DNA of 64,000 nt, taken from assembly GCA_900473805.1 (NCBI GenBank), contig UCMS01000006.1:357736-421735 (forward strand), given 5' to 3'. The notes below the pieces were generated by a model. That model was not told the DNA's origin, ran no database searches, and saw only the letters and a list, made by a program, of their open reading frames with translations. The stretch comes from Hyphomicrobiales bacterium (GTDB taxonomy: Bacteria; Pseudomonadota; Alphaproteobacteria; Rhizobiales; Rhizobiaceae). Positions 42,543-52,320 of this stretch are shown here, piece by piece. The stretch's first letter is position 1, and each line of letters opens with the position of its first letter. The position numbers were made by a program, and so were the translations under genes.

Positions 42543-43721
42543 TCAGCCGAGCTTCGCGGCAACGGCGAGATGATGGGCGGTCGAAAAGCTCTCGGGCAAT
42601 CCGGCCTCGCGCCCCACGATCGTTCCAACGGCAGCCCGGGCCAGCACATGCGCCAGCCCGAAGCTCACCTTGAAGCCGCCGGTCAGCGCAATCACCCGCT
42701 CTGCTGAAGGATGTGGCCCGACCATCGGATCACGGTCGATCGCCTTCGGCCTCAGGCCTGCCCAACGCTCGACGACCGCAGCGCCGGCAAGCCTCGGAGC
42801 AAGCTCCATCGCCCGACTTATCAGGCTCTCCAGCTGCCTGTCGGTCGAATGGGGCGCATCGAACTGGTCTTCGCTGGTGCTGCCGATGGCGACCAGCCCG
42901 CCCTCATGCGGCACGATATAGAGACCGTCGAGATAAAGCAGCGGCAGTTCGGAGGACACGGACGGCGCCGCAAGCAATGCCGCCTGGCCCTTCACCGCCT
43001 GCCCGAGCGGTCGGGCAAGGGCCGGCCCGAGCGACGACAGAAGCGGAAACGACGCGTGTCCCCCAGCAACGATCAGATGGCCGAAACCAACAAGGCTGCC
43101 GTCGGACAGGGTGACACGGCCCCTCTCGGTGTGAATGGCGGCCAGCGCAACGCCTTCGCGAAAAGTCACGCGCGGCGACCGGCGTAATCTTGCGATCAAC
43201 AGAGCCGTCAGCCCGCGGGGGGAGACGCGGGCGGCAAACGTGTCCGACACGAGCCCAGCCTCCGCCATGTCGGAATTGGGCCAGTCCGGATGGGGCGAGG
43301 CATCAAGGACATCCCAGGAAAAGCGGACGCCCTGCTGGTTCCAGTTGCTGGCTGCCTCTGCCTGGTGACGTTCGGCAATCTTGCGCAGATGCGGCTTCGG
43401 CAGCGGGATCAGGCGCCCAGCCCGGCGATAGCCGGCAGAAAGTCCCGTCTCGGCTTCCAGGGCAGCGATCTCGCCTTCGAGCGACAGAAGCGCATCGAAC
43501 TGCAGCTGCTTCTTGTCGTTCCATCTGTCGGGCATATGCGGCATCAGGGCGCCGAGCAAGCCGCCGCTTGCCCCACCCGCGAGCGCTCCGGCATCGATGA
43601 GAAGCGTGGAAAGGCCGGCGCGATCCGCTTCCAGGGCCGCCCACAGCCCCATGATGCCGCCGCCAGCGATCAGGACGTCCGTGGACGATTGACCCGCCGC
43701 GGCAGGCGATTTATCGGACAT
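42543..43721 (-). CDS. FAD-dependent oxidoreductase, DadA/MnmC1-like
   Basis: A 392-residue flavoprotein. VLIAGGGIMGLWAALEADRAGLSTLLID is the FAD-binding Rossmann motif, GGASGGLLGALMPHMPD follows, and RWAGLRPKAIDRDPMVGPHP plus GGFKVSFGLA is the C-terminal flavin-contact region. It resembles the oxidase half of MnmC (tRNA cmnm5U34 to nm5U34). The head-to-head MnmD-like methyltransferase gene, starting three bases away, strengthens this. Another amine or D-amino acid oxidase role cannot be excluded. The frame is open upstream, but the ATG at 43721 fits. Confidence 0.75.
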   Translation of the reverse strand: MSDKSPAAAGQSSTDVLIAGGGIMGLWAALEADRAGLSTLLIDAGALAGGASGGLLGALMPHMPDRWNDKKQLQFDALLSLEGEIAALEAETGLSAGYRRAGRLIPLPKPHLRKIAERHQAEAASNWNQQGVRFSWDVLDASPHPDWPNSDMAEAGLVSDTFAARVSPRGLTALLIARLRRSPRVTFREGVALAAIHTERGRVTLSDGSLVGFGHLIVAGGHASFPLLSSLGPALARPLGQAVKGQAALLAAPSVSSELPLLYLDGLYIVPHEGGLVAIGSTSEDQFDAPHSTDRQLESLISRAMELAPRLAGAAVVERWAGLRPKAIDRDPMVGPHPSAERVIALTGGFKVSFGLAHVLARAAVGTIVGREAGLPESFSTAHHLAVAAKLG

Positions 43722-43724
43722 GAC

Positions 43725-44462
43725 ATGACCCAATCGAACGAGACGTCGGCGCACCAGACCCAATCGGGCGAAACGACAGCCCCCCTGACCTGGCACGACG
43801 GCGATATGCCTTATTCGACCGCCTTTGGCGATCATTTTTATTGCCAGACGGATGGCCGCCTCGAATGCGGCCATGTCTTCCTCGCCGGAAATGGCCTGCC
43901 GGAACGCTGGCAGAACGCAACCGAATTTCGCATCGGCGAACTCGGTTTCGGCACGGGGCTCAATGCGGCAGAAACCTGGCGACAGTGGAAAATACACCGC
44001 CGACCCGGCAGTCATCTTCACTTCGTCTCTTTCGAACTGCATCCGATGCAGGCCTCAGACATCGACCGCGCGCTGTCCCGCTGGCCGGAAATCGATGCCG
44101 AGCGCAAGGCTCTGGTGACACTCTGGCCGAACGAACCGAAGGGCCAGGTTACGATCGACCTCGACGACCAGACGCGTCTGACCGTGGTGTGTGGCGATGC
44201 CCGCGAAAGCCTTGAGGCAAGCGACTTCACGTTCGACGCCTGGTTCCTCGATGGCTTTGCCCCCGCGCGCAACAGCGCCATGTGGTCGGCCGAACTCATG
44301 CAACTGGTGTTCGAGCGGACGCGGCCCGGCGGAAGCTTCGCCACCTATGCGGCGGCCGGTTTTGTTCGCCGCAATCTGATTGCGGCGGGCTATACGGTGG
44401 AACGTCGCCCGGGATTTGCTGGAAAGCGGGAAATGCTCTGCGGCGTGAAACGCGCGGCCTAA
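43725..44462 (+). CDS. mnmD: tRNA (nm5U34)-methyltransferase MnmD
   Basis: A 245-residue protein. WHDGDMPYSTAFGDHFY, NGLPERWQ, FRIGELGFGTGLNAAETW (S-adenosylmethionine-binding), then FDAWFLDGFAPARNSAMWS and GGSFATYAAAGFVRRNLIAAGY are the standard features of the MnmC methyltransferase domain (MnmC2/MnmD), which converts nm5U to mnm5U at the wobble base of tRNAs. It stands alone, while the oxidase half lies divergently. Its TAA overlaps the stop of the hybrid kinase gene on the other strand. Confidence 0.88.
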   Translation: MTQSNETSAHQTQSGETTAPLTWHDGDMPYSTAFGDHFYCQTDGRLECGHVFLAGNGLPERWQNATEFRIGELGFGTGLNAAETWRQWKIHRRPGSHLHFVSFELHPMQASDIDRALSRWPEIDAERKALVTLWPNEPKGQVTIDLDDQTRLTVVCGDARESLEASDFTFDAWFLDGFAPARNSAMWSAELMQLVFERTRPGGSFATYAAAGFVRRNLIAAGYTVERRPGFAGKREMLCGVKRAA

Positions 44463-47400
44463 TAGGCGTCCGCGCGGATCGCCAAGCCCCCCGGATGCGC
44501 CCACTGCTCGATCTTGCGCATCAGGAGTTCCGGCGAAATCGGCTTCGACAGGTAGTCGTCCATGCCGCAGGCGAGACAGGCCTCCCGGTCGCTCGCCAAC
44601 GCATGTGCCGTCACCCCGATGATCGGCACATGTTCGCCCGCGCCCGCGGCCTTCTCCTCGCTGCGAATGATCTCGGTCGCACGGTGACCGTTCATTACCG
44701 GCATCGAGACATCCATCAGGATCAGGTCCGGGCGCTCGCTCTGCCAGGCGGCAAGAGCTTCCTCGCCGTTGTCGACGATGCGGTAGGCGATATCGCTGTC
44801 AGCAAGGATCTGACGGAAGACGATCTGGTTGACCGGATTGTCTTCGGCGATCAGCACCTTGAGCACGTTGCTCTGGCGAGAGGCTGGAGCAGCAACATCG
44901 GCTGACGCTAGGCGGTCAATCGGTGCCGGCATCTGGGTCGCAGCCCGCGATCTTGCGGCCACCGCACCAGTGACCCGGGCGCTGCGGATCACGTCGATGA
45001 TTGCGCCACGCAGCACGTTGGCGCGCGCCGGCTTCATCAGATGGGCCTGGATGCGCAGGCTCTCGAACAGCCTGTCGTCGCCGGCCATGTCCATCGAGGT
45101 CAGGAAGATCAGCGCTGTCTCGTCGAAACGCGGATCGTTGCGGATCGCGCGGGCGACATCCATGCCGTTCATTTCAGGCATCTGGTAGTCGATCACGACG
45201 AGATCGATCGACAGACCTTCCCGATGAGCCTCATCCAGAATGGCGAGCCCGGCCGGACCATCGGCGACGGCGAGACCGTCAAAGCCCCACATGGCAAGCT
45301 GCTCGCTGATGATCCGACGGTTGACGGCATTGTCGTCGATGACCAGAACGCGGGCGTCCTTGACGTTTGCGGGCAGTTCCTTCTGGCGACTGCGCTCGGC
45401 GACCACAGCCAACGGCAGATCGACAATGAAGGTGGAGCCGCGACCGACCTCCGATTCCACCCGCATCTGTCCGCCGAACAGCTTCACCAGGCCGCCGGTA
45501 ATGGCAAGGCCGAGACCCGTTCCCTCGTGACGGCGTGTCGAAGAGGTGTCGGCCTGGGAGAATTTTTCGAAGATCTTCGCCTGCATCTCCTCCGGAATGC
45601 CGATCCCGGTATCCTCGATCCGCAGACTGAGCGTCGCCATGCCATCGGAGAGAGGTTTGCTGGAAACCTCGACATGCACATGGCCGCGCTCGGTGAACTT
45701 GATGGCATTCCCCAGCAGATTGGTAACGATCTGGCGGAAGCGTCCCGGGTCGCCCATGAAGGTGTGACGCACGGTCTGCTCGCCGGAAACGACGAGTTCG
45801 ATGTCCTTTTCCGCGGCAGCCGCCGACAGCAGGGTCGCCACGTCCTCGACCGCCTCGACGGGATCGAATGGCGACTTGCGCAGCTTCATCTGCCCGGCGT
45901 CGATTTTCGAAAAGTCGAGAATGTCGTTGATGATGGTGAGCAGCGCATTGCCCGATTTGACCACGATGTCGACGAAGGTCTTCTGTCGGCTGTCGAGTTC
46001 GGATTTCGACAACAGCTCGGCCATGCCGAGCACGCCGTTCATCGGAGTGCGGATTTCATGACTCATATTGGCGAGGAAGTCCGACTTCGCCCTGTCAGCC
46101 GCCTCGGCACGGGCCAAGAGAACCTCAAGCTCGGCCTCGCGCGACTTGAGCTCGGTGAAATCGGTCAGGACCACGACGCAGCTGCGGTCGCCTCCGAAGG
46201 TCGCCTCCAGCTTGACCCAGGTTTTTCCACCGACGAAGAAGCTCGTCGATATCGGAACCGACTGATGGAGCGCGCCCTGCCACTGTGCCAGAACGGCGAA
46301 GGCATCATCCCCGAAGTCACCGCGCTCGGCGCAATACTGGAAAACCGGTCGCCAGCTTTCGCCGGGACGCAGCAGCCCTTCTGGGAGATCGAGGATCCGA
46401 CCGAAGGATGGGTTTACCTCGGCAATGCGGCCATGCTCGATCATGAGCAGGCCCTGGGACATCATCCGCATGGATTCTTGGACGAAGCCGCCCAGCCGTT
46501 CGAGCTGTTGCTGGGCTTGGCTGATTTCCCGTTCCCGCTGGCGGATCTCCGTCAGATCCGAATAGGTCAACAGGATCTTGCGGTCGCGAAGCCGGGTGAC
46601 TGTCGCCATCACGTGTTTGCCGTCATCGTAGGCGAGCTCGATCGTCTGGGATCCTTCCAGCGCATCGAACTGCTCGATCCGGCGGCGATAGCCCTCTTCG
46701 AAGTCAACGCCTGGCCAGGCACGTCCATCGCGATGATTGATCTCGCAATAGAAACGGAAGCTTCTGCCCTCGAGGGGCACGTCGTCCGGCCAGTTCCAGA
46801 TGTCCCGGCATTTGCGATTTGCGAACTCGACCATGTAGTCGGGTCCCAGGATCACCACGCCCACCGGCATGATGTGGAGCATCGCCAGAAGATCCTGGTA
46901 AAGAGCCTCCGCCTGTTCCTGGGCCGCCATCAACGCCACCTGCCCCTCGCGAATGACCGAAATATCGGTGACGGAACCAACCAGATGATGTGTGTTGGTC
47001 GAGGTCGTGATGCGGCTCAGCCGGGTCATGACCGGGATCTCCCGCCCGGGCAGACGCACGACATCATTGGTGTTCTCGAACACCTCGCCCCTCTCAAGCA
47101 CACGCCGATGTTCATCCAGCCGCGTCTCATGCCAAGGGAACATCTCTTCGACTGTCATGCCGTAGACATCTTCGCGCTTGCATTCGTGCAGTCGTTCATA
47201 GGCCGCGTTGATATAGATGAGCCTGCGATCCGTGTCGCGAATGAAGACCGGCACCGGCATCTGCTCGAGCGCTGTGCGGTAGAGAAGCGTCTCCTCCTCG
47301 CGTTGCGCAAGATCGCTGACATCCGAGAAGGTGATCAGAACCCGACCATTGGCGAGCCTGCGGCTTCCGCCTGCCAGCGCCCTCCCTGAGGGCGTCTTCA

Positions 47401-48481
47401 CGTCGATCAAGGGACCGTTGTCGAGACATTGCAATTGTTCGAGGCGGAAGGCGATACGCTCCTCGATGTCCTCCGTCGTTGCTCCCGATTTGGCACGAGC
47501 ATGGATCAGCCGCAACAGATCCCCATACTGGGCGCCCATCAGAGAAACCCCGTCGCCGAATTCAAACATTTCGGCCATGGCGGCATTGAAATATTCGACG
47601 TTCAGAGAGGGGTCGAGGACCATGATGCCGACCGGCAGCGAGGTCATCAAGGACTCGAACTTGTTCTTTAGCTCCTCCGCCTCGCGGGTGGCCGTGATCA
47701 GTTTTTCCTCGCCTGTACGCAACTGTGAGAGATCGGTAATCGAACCGACGATGTAGCGCGCGCCATCCGGTCCCTCGACGATACCAGTGCGCGACAGGAT
47801 CGGGATTTCGCGGCCATCAGCCGAGACGAAGAGGTCATGCACCTCCTCGGTCACGCCCGTGGCCAGAACGCGGCTGTTGCCCTGCCGGTAGCTTTCACCC
47901 ATCTTCGGGAAATTGTCGTATTCGTCCTGGCCGAGCAGATCCTCCAAAGGCCGCCCCACCATCGCCACATAGGCGGGATTGGCGAAAACAAGTCGGTGCT
48001 GGCTGTCACGCACGTAGCTCGCAAGAGGATACTGCTCCAGAACGGCTTTGAATATGTCGAGTTGCGACGGGTCCGTCGTTGAGGAGACCGCGGCCGGATC
48101 GGGCCTGGCGGTCGATGGGGATGGCGACGACACCACCTCTGGCTCAACGAATCCGAACAGATAGAGCCGCTCGTCATCGTCGAAAAATCGCTCGATCCTC
48201 AACAGGTGATGGGGTCCGGCACCGGGCCTGAACGGCAGGCAGGCTTCGTCGCCGAACACCAGAACGCGCCGCTCGTGGTCGTCACGGAAGGCGTCGGCAC
48301 CGCCGCCAAACAGATCCAGGTCGCTCCGCCCCGCAAAACTCGCTTGCGGCAGGCCGACAAGGCGCGCGAAAGCGGCGTTGACGGCAACATAGCGGAGTTG
48401 GCTGTCCTTGACGTAGGAAGGCAGCTCCAGCGCGGCGATTTTCTCGCAGACCAAGTTGAGCAAGGCGCTTCCCCGAACCAC
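44459..48481 (-). CDS. Multi-PAS hybrid sensor histidine kinase with two receiver domains
   Basis: A 1340-residue protein with no clear membrane span, so likely cytoplasmic. About six PAS units occupy residues 1-780, for example PSYVKDSQLRYVAVNAAFARLVG and ASYVRDSQHRLVFANPAYVAMVG. The kinase core has the phosphorylated His in SHEIRTPMNG (about 808), an N box and GTGLGLAI. Two receiver domains follow, with Asp in VIDYQMPEMNG and LMDVSMPVMNG. No output domain or partner is adjacent, so the target is unknown. The start is GTG at 48481 with GGGGG about ten bases upstream. Confidence 0.9.
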   Translation of the reverse strand: MVRGSALLNLVCEKIAALELPSYVKDSQLRYVAVNAAFARLVGLPQASFAGRSDLDLFGGGADAFRDDHERRVLVFGDEACLPFRPGAGPHHLLRIERFFDDDERLYLFGFVEPEVVSSPSPSTARPDPAAVSSTTDPSQLDIFKAVLEQYPLASYVRDSQHRLVFANPAYVAMVGRPLEDLLGQDEYDNFPKMGESYRQGNSRVLATGVTEEVHDLFVSADGREIPILSRTGIVEGPDGARYIVGSITDLSQLRTGEEKLITATREAEELKNKFESLMTSLPVGIMVLDPSLNVEYFNAAMAEMFEFGDGVSLMGAQYGDLLRLIHARAKSGATTEDIEERIAFRLEQLQCLDNGPLIDVKTPSGRALAGGSRRLANGRVLITFSDVSDLAQREEETLLYRTALEQMPVPVFIRDTDRRLIYINAAYERLHECKREDVYGMTVEEMFPWHETRLDEHRRVLERGEVFENTNDVVRLPGREIPVMTRLSRITTSTNTHHLVGSVTDISVIREGQVALMAAQEQAEALYQDLLAMLHIMPVGVVILGPDYMVEFANRKCRDIWNWPDDVPLEGRSFRFYCEINHRDGRAWPGVDFEEGYRRRIEQFDALEGSQTIELAYDDGKHVMATVTRLRDRKILLTYSDLTEIRQREREISQAQQQLERLGGFVQESMRMMSQGLLMIEHGRIAEVNPSFGRILDLPEGLLRPGESWRPVFQYCAERGDFGDDAFAVLAQWQGALHQSVPISTSFFVGGKTWVKLEATFGGDRSCVVVLTDFTELKSREAELEVLLARAEAADRAKSDFLANMSHEIRTPMNGVLGMAELLSKSELDSRQKTFVDIVVKSGNALLTIINDILDFSKIDAGQMKLRKSPFDPVEAVEDVATLLSAAAAEKDIELVVSGEQTVRHTFMGDPGRFRQIVTNLLGNAIKFTERGHVHVEVSSKPLSDGMATLSLRIEDTGIGIPEEMQAKIFEKFSQADTSSTRRHEGTGLGLAITGGLVKLFGGQMRVESEVGRGSTFIVDLPLAVVAERSRQKELPANVKDARVLVIDDNAVNRRIISEQLAMWGFDGLAVADGPAGLAILDEAHREGLSIDLVVIDYQMPEMNGMDVARAIRNDPRFDETALIFLTSMDMAGDDRLFESLRIQAHLMKPARANVLRGAIIDVIRSARVTGAVAARSRAATQMPAPIDRLASADVAAPASRQSNVLKVLIAEDNPVNQIVFRQILADSDIAYRIVDNGEEALAAWQSERPDLILMDVSMPVMNGHRATEIIRSEEKAAGAGEHVPIIGVTAHALASDREACLACGMDDYLSKPISPELLMRKIEQWAHPGGLAIRADAY

Positions 48482-48702
48482 TATAATTTATCCCCCAAAT
48501 AAATGACTGGGAATGGTAAACAGCGGGTAACCCCGGATCACATCTCGCTTTAAAAGACACAACAAATATTGGATCTGCCGGTCCATGTCGCTGTCAAGAC
48601 GGGCGATGTTCCAGATGAGCCGGTTTTCCGTCGCAAACGGCAATGCCTTTTGGTCCGTGAACCTGCCAGACTTGATGTCGAGATTGACACAATGGATCGA
48701 CC

Positions 48703-50289
48703 ATGAGCGACATTACCTCCTCCGCCTTGTCCGAGACTGAACCGCAATCCGGTGGCGGCGAGCGCCGCAGGCGCACGGGCGGCCGGGGTGCAGAGCGCAG
48801 CCGCACAGGTGCCGCCGGCAAATACCGCAATCTCGTCAACCGGCTGACGAAGACCGAGTTGCTCGACCCTGCCGCTCTCGATGAGATGCACGAGGCCTCG
48901 CTGACCATCCTCGAGGAAATCGGCATGGACATCATGCTGCCCGAGGCGCGCGCGATCATGAAGGCGCATGGCGCCGAGGTGACGGAAGGCTCGGATCGCG
49001 TCCGCTTTGACCGGAACCTGATCATGGACATGATCGCGTCGGCTCCGCGCGAATTTCAGATGTTTGCCCGCAATCCCGAGCGCAACGTCAACATGGGCGG
49101 CAACAACCTCGTCTTCGCCCAGATCGCCTCTGCCCCCTTCGTCGCCGACCGCGAAGGCGGCCGCCGCGCCGGCAACCAGGAAGACTTCCGCAAGCTGGTC
49201 AAGCTCGCCCAGTGCTACGACGTGATCCACACGACCGGCGGCTATCCGGTCGAGCCGATCGACATCCACGCCTCGGTGCGCCACCTCGACTGCCTTTCCG
49301 ACATGGTGAAGCTGACCGACAAGGTCTTCCACTGCTACTCGCTCGGCAAGCAGCGCAATCTCGATGCGATCGAAATCGCCCGCATCGGCCGCGGCATCTC
49401 CATGGAGCAGATGGAGAGCGAGCCTTCGCTCTTCACCATCATCAATTCCTCCTCGCCGCTCCGCCTCGACGGCCCGATGCTGCAGGGCATCATCGAAATG
49501 TCCTCGCGCGGCCAGGTCGTGGTCATGACGCCCTTCACGCTCGCCGGCGCCATGGCCCCGGTCACCATTGCCGGCGCCGTTGTGCAGCAGAATGCCGAGG
49601 CGCTCTGCGGTATCGCCTTCACCCAGATGGTGAGGCGCGGCGCACCGGTCGTCTATGGCGGCTTTACCTCGAATGTCGACATGAAGAGCGGCGCGCCGGC
49701 CTTCGGCACGCCGGAGTACATGAAGGCGGTGATCGTCGGTGGCCAGCTCGCCCGTCGCTACGGCATTCCCTACCGCACGTCCAACACCAATGCCGCGAAC
49801 ACGCTCGACGCCCAAGCGGCCTATGAGAGCGTCTTCTCGCTCTGGGCCCTGACACAGGGCGGCGGCAACTTCATCATGCATTCGGCCGGGTGGACCGAAG
49901 GCGGCCTGACGGCATCCTTCGAAAAATTCATCCTCGACGTCGATCTGCTGCAGATGGTGGCGGAATTCCTCACCCCGCTCGACGTCAGTCAGGATGCGCT
50001 GGCACTCGACGCGGTCCGTGAAGTCGGCCCCGGCGGCCATTTCTTCGGTACGGCGCACACGCTGGCCCGCTACGAGAGTGCCTTCTACTCGCCGATCCTC
50101 TCCGACTGGCGCAATTTCGAGACCTGGACGGAAGCCGGCCGCCCGACCACCTACGATCACGCCAACCGGATCTTCAAGGAGAAGCTTAGCTCCTACGAGC
50201 GCCCGCCGATCGATCCCGCCGTCGAGGAAGAGCTCGACGCCTTCGTCGCCAAACGCAAGGCCGAAGGCGGGGTCGCGACGGATTTCTGA
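48703..50289 (+). CDS. MttB-family methyltransferase (non-pyrrolysine type)
   Basis: A 528-residue member of the trimethylamine methyltransferase (MttB) superfamily. Conserved segments include LTILEEIGMDI, SAPREFQMFARNP, TTGGYPVEP and RRGAPVVYGGFTSN. The frame has no in-frame TAG, so unlike the archaeal trimethylamine enzyme it lacks pyrrolysine; such homologues include the glycine-betaine methyltransferase MtgB. No corrinoid protein gene is adjacent. The first 30 residues are rich in Gly and Arg. The start ATG fits; the 220-base upstream spacer shows no recognised element. Confidence 0.82.
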   Translation: MSDITSSALSETEPQSGGGERRRRTGGRGAERSRTGAAGKYRNLVNRLTKTELLDPAALDEMHEASLTILEEIGMDIMLPEARAIMKAHGAEVTEGSDRVRFDRNLIMDMIASAPREFQMFARNPERNVNMGGNNLVFAQIASAPFVADREGGRRAGNQEDFRKLVKLAQCYDVIHTTGGYPVEPIDIHASVRHLDCLSDMVKLTDKVFHCYSLGKQRNLDAIEIARIGRGISMEQMESEPSLFTIINSSSPLRLDGPMLQGIIEMSSRGQVVVMTPFTLAGAMAPVTIAGAVVQQNAEALCGIAFTQMVRRGAPVVYGGFTSNVDMKSGAPAFGTPEYMKAVIVGGQLARRYGIPYRTSNTNAANTLDAQAAYESVFSLWALTQGGGNFIMHSAGWTEGGLTASFEKFILDVDLLQMVAEFLTPLDVSQDALALDAVREVGPGGHFFGTAHTLARYESAFYSPILSDWRNFETWTEAGRPTTYDHANRIFKEKLSSYERPPIDPAVEEELDAFVAKRKAEGGVATDF

Positions 50290-50328
50290 GCCGGTGCACG
50301 ATAGAAGTCGGTTCCAAGCCGCATTTCG

Positions 50329-50357
50329 AAAAAAACGCCCCGGAACGAGCCGGGGCG
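50329..50357 (-). terminator. Terminator of the chemoreceptor gene
   Basis: On the minus strand CGCCCCGG / CCGGGGCG form a perfect eight-base stem with a six-base loop, followed by seven T residues. It lies 37 bases after the chemoreceptor stop and 40 bases from the convergent MttB-family stop. Confidence 0.85.
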
Positions 50358-50393
50358 TGAAGCTGTGCGAAATCGGCACGCGCTGATCGCGCG

Positions 50394-52217
50394 TCAGGCC
50401 GAACGTCTAAGCTCCCCTGCTCCGTTGCTTTCGACCCGGTAAGCTCCCCGAACGCCCCCAACCTCGAAACGCTGCACGAGTTGACGAAGATTGACGCTCT
50501 GGTCGGCGAGACCTGCGCTGGCGGCACTGGTCTCTTCCACCATCGCGGCATTCTGTTGCGTCAGTTGATCCATCTGGTTGACCGCCGAGTTCACCTCGGC
50601 AAGCCCGCTGGACTGCTCTTTCGCTGCCGTCGCGATCGCATTCATCTGCTGATTGACGGTCGTGATAAAGCCTTCGATCGTTTTCAGCGCAGAACCGGTG
50701 TCGCTCACCAACTGTACGCCGGTTGCGACTTCCTCGGTCGACACCCGGATCAGATCCTTTATTTCCCGCGCCGCCACTGCCGAACGTTGTGCAAGTTCGC
50801 GCACCTCCTGTGCGACGACGGCGAAGCCCTTGCCGGCTTCACCGGCACGGGCGGCCTCGACACCCGCGTTAAGGGCGAGCAGGTTCGTCTGGAAGGCAAT
50901 TTCGTCGATCACGCCAATGATGTTGGAAATGGACTGTGAAGACTGCTCGATGCGGCCCATCGCCTCGACCGCCTTGGCAACGACTGTTCCGGAGGCCTCC
51001 GCGCTCTTTGCGGCATCGACCGCAGCAGCGCGTGCTTCTTCCACCCTGTTCGAGGCATTGCGGACATTGACGGTAATCTCATCGAGCGCCGCCGCAGTCT
51101 CCTCCAGGGAAGCGGCCTGTCGTTCGGTCCGCACCGACAGATCATTGGTGCTGAGACTGATCTCCCGGCTGCCGTCATCGATGGAGTTGGTGGCCTGCGC
51201 CACGGCCGATAGGGTCTCGGCAAGCTGGCTGAGGGCGTCGTTGAAGTCCGCCCGCAGTTGTTCGAATTCAGAGGCAAAGGCGGAATTCAGGCGCACCGTG
51301 AGGTTCCCCTTCGCGAGTTCGGACAGGCCACCGGCCAGCGTCTGCGTCGCCTGCGCCATGGCCTGCGCCCGTTCCTGATCCAGCCGCGCCCGCTCGGCGC
51401 GTTCGGTCTCGGCGATCGACCGCTGTTGTTTCGCCTCGGCTTCCATGGCCCGTGCAGCAAGAGCATTCGTCCGGAACACTTCGACGGCAGCGGCCATGGA
51501 GCCGAGTTCGTCGCCTCTCTCTTTCGCCGGGACGTCGATCGCCGTATCTCCGTCCGCAAGACGGCGCATGGCCGCGGTGAGCCCCCGGATCGGTACAGCG
51601 AGACCTCGCGTCAGCAAGACGCCCATCACAACCGCCACGAGACAGGCCAGCGCACCGCCCACCATCATGGTGTTGACGCCCATCTGGAAGGCTGCCTGCA
51701 GGGATGCTGACCGCTCTGCGGCAAGTTCGGAAATGGCTTTGTCCAGTCCGCCGAGGACTTTGCGGATGTCACTCAGACGGGCGGTCGATGCGATATTGAC
51801 GCGCGTGTCCCCCAGTTTGGTGGGGTCTTGGGCATTGCCCACCGTCGTGTCGAGCTGGCCATAGAATTCGCCGATCGCCTGCTTGAGTGACGGCAGATAG
51901 GTCTCCACCTGCGATGTGTCGAGATTTTGCTCCAGCTGTGCCATCAGGGGCGGTATCGCATCTCGATACTTGGCCATCCGATCCTGGAATTCAGGGTTCA
52001 GGCTGGCAACAAAGCCGCGCATGGCATTTTGATGCTCGACGAGCGTAGACAGGATCTGGCCGGAGAGCTTGAGGACCAGCTGTGTCTGGTCGTTATCCAC
52101 CGTCGCTTGGTGAATACGCTGCATCGAACCATAGACGACAGAACAGAATGCCGCGACCACGAGCAGGACGGCACCAAAGGCAAGTGACAGCTTTTTCGAT
52201 ACACGGAGATTTTTCAT
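50394..52217 (-). CDS. Methyl-accepting chemotaxis protein
   Basis: A 607-residue chemoreceptor. A first membrane span (LAFGAVLLVVAAFCSVVYG, about residues 12-31), a periplasmic helical sensing domain (about 32-185) and a second span (MVGGALACLVAVVMGVLL) lead to a HAMP linker and the signalling domain. The hairpin tip sequence VIDEIAFQTNLLALNAGVEAARAGEAGKGFAVVAQEVRELAQRSA is complete. No CheB/CheR pentapeptide tail is visible. The ligand is unknown. The ATG has AAGG upstream. Both neighbours are unrelated, so it is an orphan receptor. Confidence 0.95.
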   Translation of the reverse strand: MKNLRVSKKLSLAFGAVLLVVAAFCSVVYGSMQRIHQATVDNDQTQLVLKLSGQILSTLVEHQNAMRGFVASLNPEFQDRMAKYRDAIPPLMAQLEQNLDTSQVETYLPSLKQAIGEFYGQLDTTVGNAQDPTKLGDTRVNIASTARLSDIRKVLGGLDKAISELAAERSASLQAAFQMGVNTMMVGGALACLVAVVMGVLLTRGLAVPIRGLTAAMRRLADGDTAIDVPAKERGDELGSMAAAVEVFRTNALAARAMEAEAKQQRSIAETERAERARLDQERAQAMAQATQTLAGGLSELAKGNLTVRLNSAFASEFEQLRADFNDALSQLAETLSAVAQATNSIDDGSREISLSTNDLSVRTERQAASLEETAAALDEITVNVRNASNRVEEARAAAVDAAKSAEASGTVVAKAVEAMGRIEQSSQSISNIIGVIDEIAFQTNLLALNAGVEAARAGEAGKGFAVVAQEVRELAQRSAVAAREIKDLIRVSTEEVATGVQLVSDTGSALKTIEGFITTVNQQMNAIATAAKEQSSGLAEVNSAVNQMDQLTQQNAAMVEETSAASAGLADQSVNLRQLVQRFEVGGVRGAYRVESNGAGELRRSA

Positions 52218-52320
52218 GATGGGCCTTCAGAAAATAGTGGATAAGCCCAACCCTCCGCTCGATCGGTTAATTTTTAAGAAAATTCGAATGTAAGAAATTG
52301 CAGTGACCAGGAAATGCGCG

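Noticed and set aside
45041..47389. A 782-codon open frame opposite the PAS hybrid kinase
   Set aside because: The kinase strand has intact PAS, His, ATP-binding and receiver motifs; the opposite frame shows no recognisable domain.
48703..50289. Possible pyrrolysine-containing trimethylamine methyltransferase
   Set aside because: There is no in-frame TAG in the gene, so a pyrrolysine enzyme is excluded.
48550..50379. A 609-codon frame opposite the MttB-family gene
   Set aside because: The plus-strand protein is a clear family member; the reverse frame is a shadow.
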